Shown here one piece after another: positions 1 to 11,040 of a stretch of DNA of 28,792 nt. Where the stretch lies: assembly GCF_000002865.3 (NCBI RefSeq), contig NW_001865048.1, positions 981,574-1,010,365 of the forward strand, given 5' to 3'. The notes beneath the pieces were generated by a model. The model was not told the DNA's origin, did no database searches, and saw only the letters and a program-made list of their open reading frames with translations. Position 1 is the stretch's first letter. Every line of letters begins with the position of its first letter. Position numbers and translations under genes: made by a program. The DNA is from Monosiga brevicollis MX1 (lineage: Eukaryota; Opisthokonta; Choanoflagellata; Craspedida; Salpingoecidae).

Positions 1-128
1 GTAATCATCATAGTAATCATCATAGTGATAAGAACCATCTAAAAGCCGGTGGCCCTTACGTACCCATAGCGTTGTTCTTCATCAGGCACGGCTGTGGGGA
101 CTCGGTGTCCACTGCGGCAGTTGCTGAT

Positions 129-1985
129 CTACCCCGTGGACGAATAGGGAATGAATGTCAAGGCCAAGTACCAGCAGTCTGAACATGCGCCGGCACCAAT
201 ACCTGGCTGAGTGAAGGGGCTGCCTTTGAGCATGGAGGCAGTGTCGACACCCGAGTCGGCAAAGGCAGAAAACTGGATGGAAGCCGCAAGGTCCTCACTC
301 AAGCTGGCCGAGGGCAGGTTGAGCAGGGGCTCTTTCTTGTTGGGCAGCACGTTTTGCGCTCCGGCTTCGCTCATCGGTGAGTCGGCGTGCTCAAGGTCGT
401 CCCCATGCGAGTGGCTCTGAGGCTTTGGGTGAGAGATTTGACCGGACGTGCATAAAGCCTTGTGCTGAACAAACTCATCTGAGTTTTTGAACATGAGATG
501 GCAGTCTTCACATTTTGTAACGCTGCGCTTGCTGCGGCGCTCATGGGACTTGAGATGGGCTTTGAGGCTTGAAGATACGGAAAAGGATCGCGAACACTGA
601 AAGCATAAGCAAGCAAGAACATAGCATAGCCAGCGCAAGTGAGACCACGGCTTTCGACTGGTGGGATTTTGCAGCATCATGACGCAGGTCCTCACCAAGT
701 GACAATCATACGGCTTTTCACCCGTGTGACGGCGGATGTGCGATCGAAGGTTGGAAGACTAGCAGAGAGGCATGGGCGGGTGAAATTTATTGTCGGAGCA
801 AAGACCCAGCAGCTGTTGAGATCGCTCGCCACAAGCACAAACCTGAACAAAGCCTCGGCCGCAGATGTGACAAACATGATCTTTGATGTTGAGATGAATC
901 TTATTGTGTATCTAAACACGCATCGGGGGGCACGGGTGACAAGGCGTGAACACTCTACGTGCTGCTTGAGTATGGCACGGGTAGACGAATCCACCTCTTG
1001 GCCCTTTGATTTCCTGTCTCTTGTCTCGTGTGATCTTCGCGGCAAACTTACGCTCAGATGGCTGCGTCGGGCAAAGCGTTTGCCGCATTTCTAAAAAGAG
1101 GACAAAACGCCAAGCTGCTTGAGTTTTTTTGTGCTTGGTGCTTGACTGGAAACCGCAAACGAGTAAACTCACGTCACACTCGAAGCGCTTGACCTTGGTG
1201 TGGGACAAGTTGTGAATCTAGAGGCACAATTCCATTGAGTGCGCTTGATGAATGGAACGAGACAGTTTGGACGACTTGGCAAAGAGGCAGGCGCACACCT
1301 CCAGGGCGGAACGAGAGATGAAGTTGCGGCAGCAGATGGAGCAGTGGAATTCACCGACGGTGGTGGCTTTTAGGAGTTTGATGGCAGAGGTGGCCTGCCC
1401 CGGCGAGGCCTGCGGCGAGCTTTGTTGGGAAGATTCTCCGGAGCTTGAAGACTCAAGGGAGCTCCACGGACGCTTCTGATCACGAGAACGCAACAGCAAG
1501 GGGTGAGAGGCGGCGCCAGCAACGAACTTTGTGCAAAATCATCACCAGTTGCTCTGCAGTAGCGACAAGCGGAGTGAAAGTGATTGGCTGACCATGGGGG
1601 ACCGCGGCGTGGGTAGCTGCGCGCTACGCTGCATGCTCTGATATTGCCGCAGCTTTTCCCCAGTCCAAGGCGCCACGTTGACATGGGGGACAACAACAAC
1701 CAGCGGGTCCAATGGGTCCAGCTCGAGGTCATCAAGTGGAGGCTCGATGGGCCCAATCGGCAGCCAAACCTCGTCCAAAGGCAGGGGCGCACCGTGATTT
1801 GCGCTCACACAAGCTGCTGGAGCCGATGGAACAAGCCGAGAGGTGGCGGCATAGCTGGATATCTCGCTCAGGGGATCCAGGAGCTCCATGGTGGCCTCGT
1901 GCTGAGGCGCAAAGGGGTCGGTTGGGGCAGATTGCAGGAATGGGTTTCCGCGGGGCGGCGTGGTTTGGGAAGGAAACACGAACAT
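129..1985 (-). CDS. C2H2 zinc-finger protein, 7 exons, about 417 aa
   Basis: Probable nuclear DNA-binding regulator. Exons on the minus strand, in transcription order: 1985-1593, 1475-1299, 1217-1173, 1090-1052, 911-843, 758-696, 596-129. All junctions are phase 0 and the sum is 418 codons including the stop. The N-terminal 170 residues are Pro/Ser/acid-rich and disordered. Then come four C2H2 fingers: C176/C179/H192/H196, C204/C207/H220/H224, C232/C235/H248/H252 and C260/C263/H276/H280. A TGEKPY linker precedes finger 4. A fifth finger has C2HC spacing (C291/C294/H307/C311). The tail is Ser/acid-rich. Every intron after the second exon cuts inside a finger. The ATG at 1985 has an in-frame TAG three codons upstream, but that TAG also ends a possible acceptor (ccatag), so a 5' exon within about 2000-2225 is possible. 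The last exon could instead splice near 190 (CCAG/gtattg) to an acceptor near 130. The family is certain; the specific orthologue is not recognised. Confidence 0.85.
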
Positions 1986-3018
1986 GAAAAGTGTCTATGG
2001 TCACGGGGCGTCGAGGCTGCCAATTCGACTCTTCTGCCAAAAGCAGGAATAAGGTTCACAAGGTGGAGGCGCGGCAAGTGCTTGGCTCAAGTTGAACGAC
2101 GAGGCGGGAGCAGAAAAATACGTTGCCATGTTCGCCATGGGTGGCGATATTGCTGCACGTTCAACGGCCATCATGAGACCTGCCGGTTGAGCCAGACATG
2201 TGGCGGCTCCACACAAACCGCACACAAGAGCAGGCTTGAGAGCACGAGAGCGGGAGTAGGCAGTAGGCTAGATCACTGCTGGTGAGCCTCGTTGCACGGG
2301 GTGATGCGGTCGTTCCCCAAGCAACACCGACGCCCGCCTTTGTCCCAAACCCAACCACGCCCCCGCCCCCCCCAGCCGCCTAGCGTATTGCAGCATACCC
2401 AGCCATCTGCTTGACTGGGCACGGGGGCAGCCAGCTTTGTCCGTTGGTGTGGACCTCCATGGCCATCGCTCGGCGACGGAGTCACGGATTGCCAAGACAA
2501 CACCCCGACACTGGCGCTGCTTGCGCAAGCAGCGCGGTTTGACAACGGTCATCTACAACAGCTGTTGTCAAATATAGTTGTCAGCATATGCGGAAGTGTG
2601 GTGCGGACACACTGAACAGGAATTTGTCTGACATTAGAGCACCCCGCACGAGCGATGAAGGACCGTGAGTGAGAGAGTGTGCATGAGCAGGGGAAATTTT
2701 TCAGAGGTTTCCTCAAAGCGCGGCATACGAGCTAGCGTTGCAACAAAGGCAAATACAGAGAATTGTGTTGGCGCTGGCGTTGGTGACAGAGATTCGAATG
2801 GGTGCTGAGGCGAGTCATTTCCCCGAGCGTGCACTGACGGCAACGGCGGCGGCGGCGACCAGAAGAAGCAGTGCGAGCGAGCGCGCGCGGAGCCTCGTCG
2901 CCTGGGAGGGGGGCACGCTTCACGCACGACGTCCCATAGAGGCGCTGGTGAGGCTGAAGCTGGGTATCGTTGAGCCGATCCGGCCCGCCTTTCTTTCTTC
3001 TTTTGCCTTTTTTCCAAG
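1986..3018. other. Intergenic region between two divergent genes
   Basis: This 1.0 kb separates the divergent zinc-finger gene (minus) and the WKR-motif gene (plus), so it should hold both promoters. A minus-strand open stretch at 2001-2225 could be a 5' exon of the zinc-finger gene, but I cannot fix its splice sites. A pyrimidine-rich stretch near 2990-3015 lies just before the downstream ATG. I see no TATA box or other gene. Confidence 0.5.
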
Positions 3019-5933
3019 ATGGACGCCATGATCAAGGAACGGAGTCGCCTCGTCAATGCGCGTCTGCGCGATGAACACAACCATGAATCCGGCTGGAAGA
3101 TGGCCCGCACCCCTTCCGACGAGGATTTGTGGAAACGCATCCAGAAACAGAACGACGATGCCATCGCTCAGGTTGGTGGCGCGCTTGCATTTAGTTGGTG
3201 GGCAGCGAATGCAGAGGCAGGGCTTCGGTGACCATCAGGCTGGTTAGGGCTGGCGTTGGTGCTGTATACTCTGTTCATGGATCGCATGACGTGCTTCTTT
3301 TGTACCGGTGCTTATGCCATGTCGTTCACAGCAAATCCAAGCTGATTCAGCCCCGGTCGAGGCCGGAGCCATCGAGACTGGCGAGGGCTATTCTCAGGTC
3401 GAATCCTCTTCTTGCTCGCATGCACTTCGTCCGTCGCCCTGCCTATGCCGACTCACTCTTCTTCTTCTTTTTCCGATCTGGCTTCCGGTAGGCTGACTTT
3501 TTGGCCTTGCTGAGTGGCGCAGCAGCGCCAGCACTCTCAGAGGACGATGAATCTGCCAGCATGGACACGAGCGCCGACGCTTCACCAGCCCCAGCACCAC
3601 CAGCCCAAGCGGGGAATCGACCCGTGCGCGCCGATTGGACTTTTGACCGGGCCTCATACAAGCCTGCGTTGGCTATGGACCCCGCTGCCCGTGCCCTCAA
3701 ACTTCGCCAAACCATGGCCAAAAGCGTACGCACCACTACCACCCAGTCCACGTCTGACACCCCCACCCCATTGGCTCACCTGCCCGGTCGCGACTCTTGT
3801 CCAATCACCTGTCTTGTCCCAACAGCGCCGGCGTGGGCATGCTGGCTCCAAACGAACGATCTTGCACAGTCGTGCCGTGGATGATGCCGACGTGAATCTG
3901 AGTCTTCAAGCGGGAGAGGTGCGTCCAACTCGACCGTTTCAAAAGGCATCACGCGATCGCGTACACTCACACACTTTCTTTGAAAAACTCTGCCTAGGTG
4001 TTGACCAAGGCCAAGGTCACGCGCAGTCCTCTGGGCTCACGTGCGGAAAGCCGCGCTGAGAGCGAGGGTCAGGCATCCTTTGATTCCGCCCTCTCAGACA
4101 GCGGTGGCTTGCGCCGGGTGGGCAATAACCGCCCTGGCATGTTCTTCCCCGAGCCAAACGAGGCATCTGCCTATGATCGCCGTTTCTCCGTGGATCTGAA
4201 CGAAGCGAGTCCGGACGATGATGAGACCACCGCCAAGCTTGAGCGAGCACTCAATCGCACCGACTCGATGCGCAGTCACGGTAGCGAAACGGGTCGCCCG
4301 CTCCCCTCAACTCGACCAGACCTTGATACGCTAGTGGAAGATGAGGACGACGATGGCCTGCCCAGCATCCATACCCCGCCCCCAACCGATGAGGTCGAGC
4401 CAAACTCCTCGGTCAGCATCAGTCAATATGATCGGGACTTCCGCGTCGCCTCCAGTGAGGCTTTGACAGAGGATTTGACTGAGGGTGCTGACGACGTATT
4501 TATTGCCGAAAGCGCGGCGAACACGGAAGAATGTGGGGCGACGTCCACGGAGGCCGCCGAGGGCACCGTCGTCATGCGCCGTGCCTCCTTTGCCATGGCA
4601 GCTCCAGGACGGCGCACCTCCTACGTGGGCCTGGTCCCTGCCGTCACCGTACAAGAACCGTCCAAGAGCCCCGTGCGTTCGGACACCGCTGCGAGCCACC
4701 CGTACCAGCCCACCCACAAGGATGAACCTCGGGCAGCTGCCCCGACACCCCCTCTGCTCAGGCGGCGCTCCAACAGCAACCCTGAGCGCATGCAAGGCAT
4801 TCTTAAGGTTTCCCTGCAAGCTCAGCAGAGCCTTGAGGTGAGCTGCGTGAAGTGGCCCATTGATGCGATTCGCTGCCCAGTCATTCAACACGTGCACCAC
4901 GAGAATGCTATGATGCTCGTCCATTCACCCTGCTTTGCACCTCCTGGCGTTGTGTACTTTTGGTTAGGACGAACGTCAGAACCGGTCATGCACACCACCA
5001 CCACCCCTTGAACGCCGCCACTCGGGCTCTTTGGATACCGCGTTGGACGCATTGGATGATGAAGATGAGGCGGGTCAGTCAAAGTGTTTTCGTTTCAAAT
5101 GTCAAATCCAAAGTTGCCGTTCCTTGCTTTGTTTTGCTTTATATTGCTTTGCATGCTATGGGCTTGTTTTTTTGGTTTTGCTTTGTTTTTGGTTTTTGGT
5201 CTCTTTTCCAATGTCCGGCAGCCGGGGCGGCTCGTGGGATCTCGTGGGATCTTGTCAATGTCCACTCATATCCTTGAACGGGCTTTCGATGCATGCGACA
5301 GTTACGGGCGTGGCCCCAACTCTGGTGCGCAAGGGCACCATCACCAAGGGCATCAAGGCTCACAAGCATCGCAAGCGTGGTGGTGTGCGTGCCGCTGGGT
5401 CCCGGTCGCCACCCCAAGCCAACGTGGTGCCGACCAAAGCTCGAGCCGGGGCTGCCACCTTGGCGGATACGCCTCAGGCCATGGAAACACAGATGAGCGA
5501 TGCTATTGCGGCAGAATCCAGCACTGAGGTGCCGACATGGAAGCGCGAGGCTTTGCGCCGACGCTCGGCTCGGCTGTCTAGCCGCCGCCAAAAATCGTCC
5601 AGCACTGAGCCTGAACCCAACTCGTCCGAAAACGAGCTCGCATCGGCACTTGAGCGCATTCGCCGGACTGGAAGTTTCAAGAAGACCAAGCCCTCGTCCA
5701 GTTCCGTTGGTACATCGGGACCAGCGACGATTCCTGAAGATCGGATCGCCTCGCATTCACCTGCTGCCGCTGCCACCTCGTCTGGGCGCCGCTCGCCTCG
5801 TGGCTCAGTGACGCTGCAGAATGAGTGGAATCGCGACTTTTCACAGGCAGAGTTGGATGCCATGCCACCTTGGAAGCGTGAGTTTGTGCTGCGCAAGCGC
5901 AGCTCGGCTCGGTTGCTGGATCCAACGTCTTAG
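3019..5933 (+). CDS. WKR(E)-motif protein, taperin/phostensin-like motifs, 707 aa
   Basis: Exons: 3019-3171, 3332-3397, 3492-3725, 3826-3918, 3998-4837, 4968-5073, 5302-5933. Phases are consistent and total 708 codons with the stop (TAG at 5931). The protein is mostly low-complexity, rich in Ser, Glu, Asp, Arg and Pro, with no globular domain I recognise. Two short basic motifs stand out: WKREALRRRSARL at W577 and PPWKREFVLRKRSSARLL at W688, ending five residues before the C-terminus. A looser LWKRIQKQND sits at W38. PxWKRE followed by basic helices is known from animal taperin, phostensin and related actin/PP1-associated proteins, so a cytoskeletal scaffold role is inferred. The exon 2 donor (CAG/GTCGAA) is weak, so this boundary is the least certain. 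The first exon has a good GATGG start context after a pyrimidine tract. Repeated RRxS sites (RRAS, RRTS, RRRS) look like AGC-kinase targets. Confidence 0.75.
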
Positions 5934-6466
5934 GGCTGAGTGAATTGTGTGTTGGCGGTTCGCGCGCGCCGCCTCTCAGTGTGGCCGTCCGCCCCTGTGT
6001 GTCCGTCTGGTCGCCAGCACGCGTTTGCGACTTGTTTTTTGTCCATATTCATGCTCTCTTCATTCTAGCAACCTATCCTAAACAAACTGTGTTCTCGAGC
6101 AGGGCTTTTTACCCAAGAAGCGCTGGTCGTCGTTGTCGTTGTCGTGACTGCTGTTTTCTATCGACAGTGTCCCGGTTTTTATGTTGTTTCGGTTTGCGGT
6201 CGCTGCTGGGCACAGCACCAACGTATGTCAGGTTTACGAAACATGAGTTTTTTTGGAGTGTAAGTGACCTCAATCAAGTGAGTGAGCGAAGCCTTTTCTT
6301 TCATCTATCAAAATCAATTTCACGAGTCAGAGGGAGTGGAGGTATGAACCAGCGCTTGTTCCGCTGCTCAGGGAAAACGCGGGCCGGAAGGCAAAGAGGC
6401 TGTAACACCGGCACGGCACCATTGAGGCGCAGCTTGATGCAAGATGGGGACGTGCCAGTTGCCTCT
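5934..6466. other. Convergent intergenic region
   Basis: This lies between the stop of the WKR-motif gene (plus) and the stop of the membrane-protein gene (minus), so it holds both 3' UTRs. It is T-rich in places (6020-6060, 6170-6255). The open frame at 5945-6646 is Cys/Arg/Phe-rich with no family resemblance and runs antisense into the membrane gene's last exons, so I do not call it. No clear AATAAA is seen for either gene. Confidence 0.5.
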
Positions 6467-7799
6467 TTACTGAGCCTTGGCCTTTTTGCCTTCGATGGCG
6501 GCCTTGACCTGATGTTGGGGAATGAACCGATGTGTCAAGTGCCAATGCAGGTCATGAGCGTTGCCATGATGATGACATGGGCTGGTGCGGTGCGACATCG
6601 TGTGCGTGTATTAACGGCACCACAAAGGCGTTTGCAAGGCCCATGACGGAAAAGAGACGTACAATGTGGCGCTCGTGGGAGCGGATGACGCGCTCCAGAA
6701 AGAATTGGCCGTTCCAGTAGAAGGTGATAATGACCACCCAAACGGCATAGCGGGCAATATGGGGTTCGACCAATGGGCGAGCTGAGTATTCCAGGCGATC
6801 CGGAATGGTCGGGTCCTCATAGCGCTTGACGGCCTCGACATAGTTGTGGTAGGTCAGCCACGCGTGCACGAGGCAGCCTGTTGATCAATCACGAGGAGGC
6901 GGAGAGGTCGGGTGGTAATGAGCCGCCAGATTGAGGGCAGGCCTGGGTGCATTGGCTATGGCTTATGTGCTTTTCAAACGTGTGGTGGATGTCCGAGCCC
7001 AGATTTTGTACATACCAGGGGCGCGCACCCAGAGCTGAATGTAGTTGTTGTAGTACTTCTCATCCAGCTTGCTAATCCAACCCAGCTTGATCATGACCAG
7101 CATCATGTAATCGAGGCCACCTAGGGAGCAAATGGAAAGCAGCGAATGAGGCGCGTTGGTGACAAGGGGGTTCGCGCGCTGGTGCAGTCGATCGGCAACC
7201 ACAAAAGTTTTGCTGATCCGATGCGGGGTCGCCCTTTTACCTGGTAAACCGCTAGCATAAAAGGCGCCGTGACCAAGGAGGTGACCGGGGGCCAAGAGGT
7301 AGGCGATGGGAAGCATGACGACCACCATAACGACGTGGTGCACCTAGCGGGACGGGCAGGTGAGATCTTGATGTATCTGGTGTCGACGTGGACTGCAAAA
7401 GTGGTGGCGCTGGCATCAAGAGGCATGGGGCGAGGAGAGAGCAGGACAGACCCAGTCGATGAAATCCAGAGGCTGGTAAAAGGCAATGTGGTACAAGTGA
7501 AGGGCATAGATGGCCATCACGCCGCGGGTATTGCAGGGGCCAAGGAATGCAACGCTGGGATCGCTGTAGGTGGCGATGATATCGGGCAGGTGCTCGAAGA
7601 CGACGTAGGCGTTGATGATGACGTGGAGGGAGAAGTAGCGGGTGGCGCTGTTTTTCTCGGGGAACCACTTGATGCGGACGAGGATGAAATCGAGAACAAA
7701 AATTGCCACAAACCACATGAGCGCATACTGGACATCGCCCATGAGGTCAAGCGGCACGCCCGTGTCATCCGTGGTGATGTTTTCGATGGTGTACTTCAT
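6467..7799 (-). CDS. Multi-pass membrane protein, TLC-like, 270 aa
   Basis: Exons on the minus strand: 7799-7452, 7343-7241, 7120-7016, 6877-6663, 6508-6467. Phases fit and total 271 codons with the stop. The ATG lies in a strong context (GCCGCCATGA). About six hydrophobic segments are visible: near residues 25-45, 55-80, 90-110, 117-140, 152-170 and 215-240. A LHLYHI segment is followed closely by DWVHHVV, a paired-His arrangement reminiscent of TLC-domain proteins (His-His at the start of a helix); ELO elongases have a related HxxHH, here degenerate. The last exon encodes only 13 residues ending KKAKAQ, which fits a KxKxx dilysine ER-retrieval signal, so ER membrane location is inferred. 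Substrate and reaction are unknown. The frame stays open upstream to about 8267 with in-frame ATGs, but that stretch is not convincing coding sequence. I am confident it is a gene and much less sure of the family. Confidence 0.8.
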
Positions 7800-8418
7800 G
7801 GCGGCGGTCGTGGCTGGTCCGAGGTGTGGCAATGCCTGTGTCGCGTTGAGCGAGAAGCAACACATGTGGCACGTGAGCGACTTGGCGACACGCGAAAGCC
7901 GACGGTGCTGGGTTCCAACACGTTGAGCAGCGAGGTGACAGAAGCATCGAGGCCACAAAGCGCAAAGAACATCAGTCCCAGTGGCAGTGCAGAGTGAAGC
8001 AAGGGTGTGGCCAGTGGAGGCAAGGCTTGCAGCATCACGCACGATTGGCCACCACTGGGTGCGCCACACTGCCATCCATGTACTGCCTTGCGCACCCCCC
8101 AACACCACCAACAGCAACCCGGAGATAGACAGACAAGAAAACAATCGAACAAGACGAAGGATCCAGAGGCAGGAAGCCACGCCCAGGGCCACTGGCTTCC
8201 CGGCAGGCGCAACGTACCTCAAGGACCTGAAGCTGCCAAAATCAAAAATGCAGCCGGGTGTGGCCAACGCAGCTGCTTATCGTGTATATAACTACCAAAA
8301 CTGCTGCAATAATTAACACGGTGGGCATTAACAAAACTACTACAAATGAGATATTTGTTACATGTAATCCCTTGTTCGTATCAACTCGTGTTTATTGTTG
8401 TGGTTCATTTTGACGACT

Positions 8419-8524
8419 TGATCTCTCTCTCTTGATCTCTCTCTCTTGATCTCTCTTGATCTCTCTTTCTCTCTCTCTTGATCTCTCTCCTCCCTTTCTC
8501 TCTCTGTGTTGATCTCTCTCTGTA
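8419..8524. repeat. Imperfect TTGATCTCTCTCTC minisatellite
   Basis: This is an array of short pyrimidine runs (CT)n interrupted at irregular spacing by TTGATC, about seven copies. It is a simple-sequence tract in the eS6/membrane-gene intergenic region with no visible coding role. The antisense reads as Arg/Glu-rich peptide only because of the repeat. Confidence 0.9.
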
Positions 8525-9157
8525 TTGGCTCCCTGACTGGCATATGTCGCCGGTTGCCACCTTGTACGCCTTGCATATGTCTCTCACGGTTTTTTTTGGC
8601 TGCCTCTCTTGTCTTGTCCCACTCGTGTGGCTCTCAATCTACACCGGAAGTATCCCATCGATCCTCCAAAAAACTTCAAAACGTTGCTGTAGACACGCAT
8701 ACACTCAATGTCATAAGCTACCGCACGTGCGTCGGTTTTGGACGCCACCACGATCTCAGCTCTGTGAAGGCACTTGAGTAGGCCACTGAACCATGAGCCC
8801 ATTGTGACATGATCCTGCCTTGCTTGGGCTCAAAGAGTCCCGATAACTCGTATCCGGCGCCCCGCCCCGCCCCGCTCGCCTCGCTCGTGGCCAGCCACCA
8901 CCCGCTGCCCATAAGAGAGCCCAAACAGGACCAATGTGTTTGCAACAGTAGTTACGCACAAACATACCCGTCCTGTAAAAGAATATTTTCAAATTTAGAG
9001 AATTTATCTATACTGTGACGGGGACACACTTCCCAAAGATGCTACCAAGTGGCAGTCATCGAGCCTGGTCAAAGGTGTTGGTGAAGATTTTGAATCAGTT
9101 TGAGGGGAGAAAACACGTGCACACCTATTCACAGCCAGAGCACACGCGAATGCCCCA

Positions 9158-9170
9158 CTTTTCTCTCCTC
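9158..9170 (+). promoter_or_regulatory. TOP-like pyrimidine tract of the eS6 gene
   Basis: A C followed by an unbroken pyrimidine run (CTTTTCTCTCCTC) ends 13 bp before the eS6 ATG. Ribosomal-protein mRNAs of animals begin with such 5' terminal oligopyrimidine tracts, which couple translation to TOR signalling. The sequence fits, but the actual transcription start is not shown. Confidence 0.45.
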
Positions 9171-9183
9171 GCGGACCGTCAAC

Positions 9184-10631
9184 ATGAAGGTGTGTACTCT
9201 TATCCCCTTGTCCTTGTCTCTCTCTCTCCTTCCTTCTCTCTCTCTTTGGCGATGGCAGCGCCATCCTGGTGGACCGTGAGGGAGGGGAGAGGGTGGTCGA
9301 CCTGGGCGTGATGGTTGGCGGTTTGTTTGGCTTGGTTGTGTGGAGGGTCTTGGTTGGATTGCCAGCTGCCTGCCGGGTCGCGTGGAATGCAAATGCACAC
9401 GCTGTCTGCCTAGCTCAGGCTCGTCAGGCCAGGGCCCTCTGAGCGGTGCACCATGTCCTCGCTCTCGTCCTGTGCGTTGATTGGCGGGGGCATGGATGCA
9501 AGTACAAGGCGGCAACCCGTTGACGATAGCAGGAATCTCAGCAGAAGGGGCTCGCACAATCACGTTGAATCTTTTTTTAGTTTGAGTTCTAGACGAGCGT
9601 ATCATGTCGATCGTCTTTTTTTTTTCTTTTTTCTGTCGTGGATGCATGTTCGATGGCAGTGTCACTCAGTCAAGTCGCGCCATGTTTGAGTGAACCGTGC
9701 GTGTCTTCTCACTTTTTTCTTCTCTGTGTAGTTGAACATTTCGTACCCGCCCAACGGTACGCAGAAGACGTACGACTTCGAGAACGAGGCCGCTGTGCGC
9801 CCCTTCTACGAGAAGCGCATCTCGGCTGAGGTCCCCGCTGACTCCCTCGGCGATGACTGGAAGGGCTACGTCCTCCGCATCTCCGGCGGTAACGACAAGC
9901 AGGGCTTCCCCATGCGTCAGGGTGTCCTCACCAACCGCCGCGTGAAGCTCCTCATGTCCGAGGGCCACTCTGGCTACCGCCCCCGCCGTTCTGGCGAGCG
10001 CAAGAAGAAGTCTGCTCGTGGTTGCATTGTCGACTCCAACCTGAGCGTCATCGCCTGCATCATTGTCCAGAAGGGCGAGAAGGAGATTGAGGGCCTGACC
10101 GGTGCGTCTTTGCTTGTGGTTCCACTTGCTCAACGTGTTTTCTCCGATGCAGATGCTTTGAGCCAAACCATCGCTATGCTTTTCTGGTGTCTGTGTGTTA
10201 TGGACTGGACCTTTTGAGTGTACTCAACTGTGCTGCTTTTTGCCCTTGGAACTTTGCTCTGCATAGATGTCACCCGCCCTCGTCGCCTCGGACCCAAGCG
10301 CGCCAACAACATCCGCAAGCTGTTCAACCTGACCAAGGAGGACGATGTGCGCAAGTACGTCATCCGCCGCAAGATCGAGAAGGACGGCAAGGTTGTCAAC
10401 ACCAAGGCCCCCAAGATCCAGCGTCTGATCACCCCTGAGCGTCTGCAGCGCAAGCGTTGCGAGCTCGCCCAGAAGCGTGCCAACCGCGCCCACCAGAACC
10501 AGCTCAAGGCCGAGTACTCTGAGATGCTCGCCAAGCTGCAGAAGGAGCGCGCTGATGCTCGCGCCGCCCTGCACCAGAAGCGTCGTATCTCGTCGCGCAA
10601 GTCGGAGAGCAAGTCGGAGAGCAAGGCGTAA
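9184..10631 (+). CDS. RPS6: 40S ribosomal protein eS6
   Basis: Component of the small ribosomal subunit. Exons: 9184-9189 (only ATG AAG), 9732-10101, 10267-10631. This gives 246 aa, against about 249 in animals. The N-terminus after splicing is [11 protein letters not shown], the family signature. The conserved block [18 protein letters not shown] follows the second intron. The basic C-terminal helix ends with [18 protein letters not shown], retaining the RRxSS cluster that S6 kinase phosphorylates in animals. The first intron is 542 bp, the longest in the window apart from uncertain cases, and starts after codon 2. Codon use is strongly biased to C-ending codons, as expected for a highly expressed gene. 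An AATAAA lies 64 bp past the stop. Confidence 0.97.
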
Positions 10632-11040
10632 ATGCCTCCCCCATTCTTCTCATTCTCGCCACCGCCTGAGTCCGCGCAGGCATGCTGCTCTTCGAATAAA
10701 ACACCCTGCCAAGCCTTTTGTGGTTGAATCGTGACACTGCGCCTTGTCTCCTGCCTTGCCGTGTCACTGTGCTTCGCACGGGAGCGATTTAATGACATAG
10801 TAAAGAATTGACGGGGATCAGCCATTTGTTTGAATTACTCTTCATGCCCAAGTCTTACTCAATGCGCATTTGTGTGGCAATTTCTCGTCACCGCTTGCAC
10901 ACTGATTCAAGGTCGTTCAACTGGTTTCAACCATTTTCATGTTGATGCGAGGCACAACTTTGAAGGCATGATTGAACAGTGGATTCATCCGAGCTCAGCT
11001 CATCGCGAACCACCGGTTTCAACATCTATGCATCCTGTCA
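10632..11040. other. Convergent intergenic region
   Basis: This is the shared 3' flank of eS6 (plus) and the chromo-like/PHD gene (minus). It holds the eS6 polyadenylation signal. I see no other gene. Confidence 0.6.
10695..10700 (+). terminator. Polyadenylation signal AATAAA of eS6
   Basis: A canonical AATAAA hexamer lies 64 bp after the eS6 TAA and is followed by TG/T-rich sequence. It is the likely 3' processing signal. Confidence 0.7.

Larger units (their letters stand above)
7800..9183. other. Divergent intergenic region with low-complexity tract
   Basis: This holds the 5' flank of the membrane-protein gene (minus) and of eS6 (plus). It contains the TCTCTC/TTGATC repeat described separately and an AT-rich stretch at 8975-9015. 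I find no supported gene here. Short open frames around 7981-8316 and 8478-8781 show no family resemblance. Confidence 0.5.

Noticed and set aside
1-30. Two copies of a 12-bp GTAATCATCATA unit at the left edge
   Set aside because: Only two copies at the window edge. It looks like simple-sequence DNA and has no assignable function.
2634-3164. 176-aa minus-strand open frame
   Set aside because: It overlaps the start exon of the WKR-motif gene and its promoter. Composition is Ser/Arg/Pro noise with no splice-site support.
4331-4924. 197-aa minus-strand open frame
   Set aside because: It is antisense to the long fifth exon of the WKR-motif gene. It has no family pattern, and the plus strand has consistent splice phases at both ends.
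5945-6646. 233-aa plus-strand open frame after the WKR-motif gene
   Set aside because: It begins without a good start, is Cys/Arg/Phe-rich, and its second half is antisense to membrane-protein exons. It is best read as 3' UTR.
6552-6662. Read-through C-terminus of the membrane protein
   Set aside because: A strong donor (ATT/GTACGT) at 6662 and an acceptor at 6509 give a phase-correct short tail. The read-through version is longer, non-hydrophobic and ends at a chance stop.
9666-10166. 166-aa minus-strand open frame, and another at 10224-10574
   Set aside because: Both are antisense to eS6 coding exons, a highly biased gene that commonly leaves open frames on the other strand.
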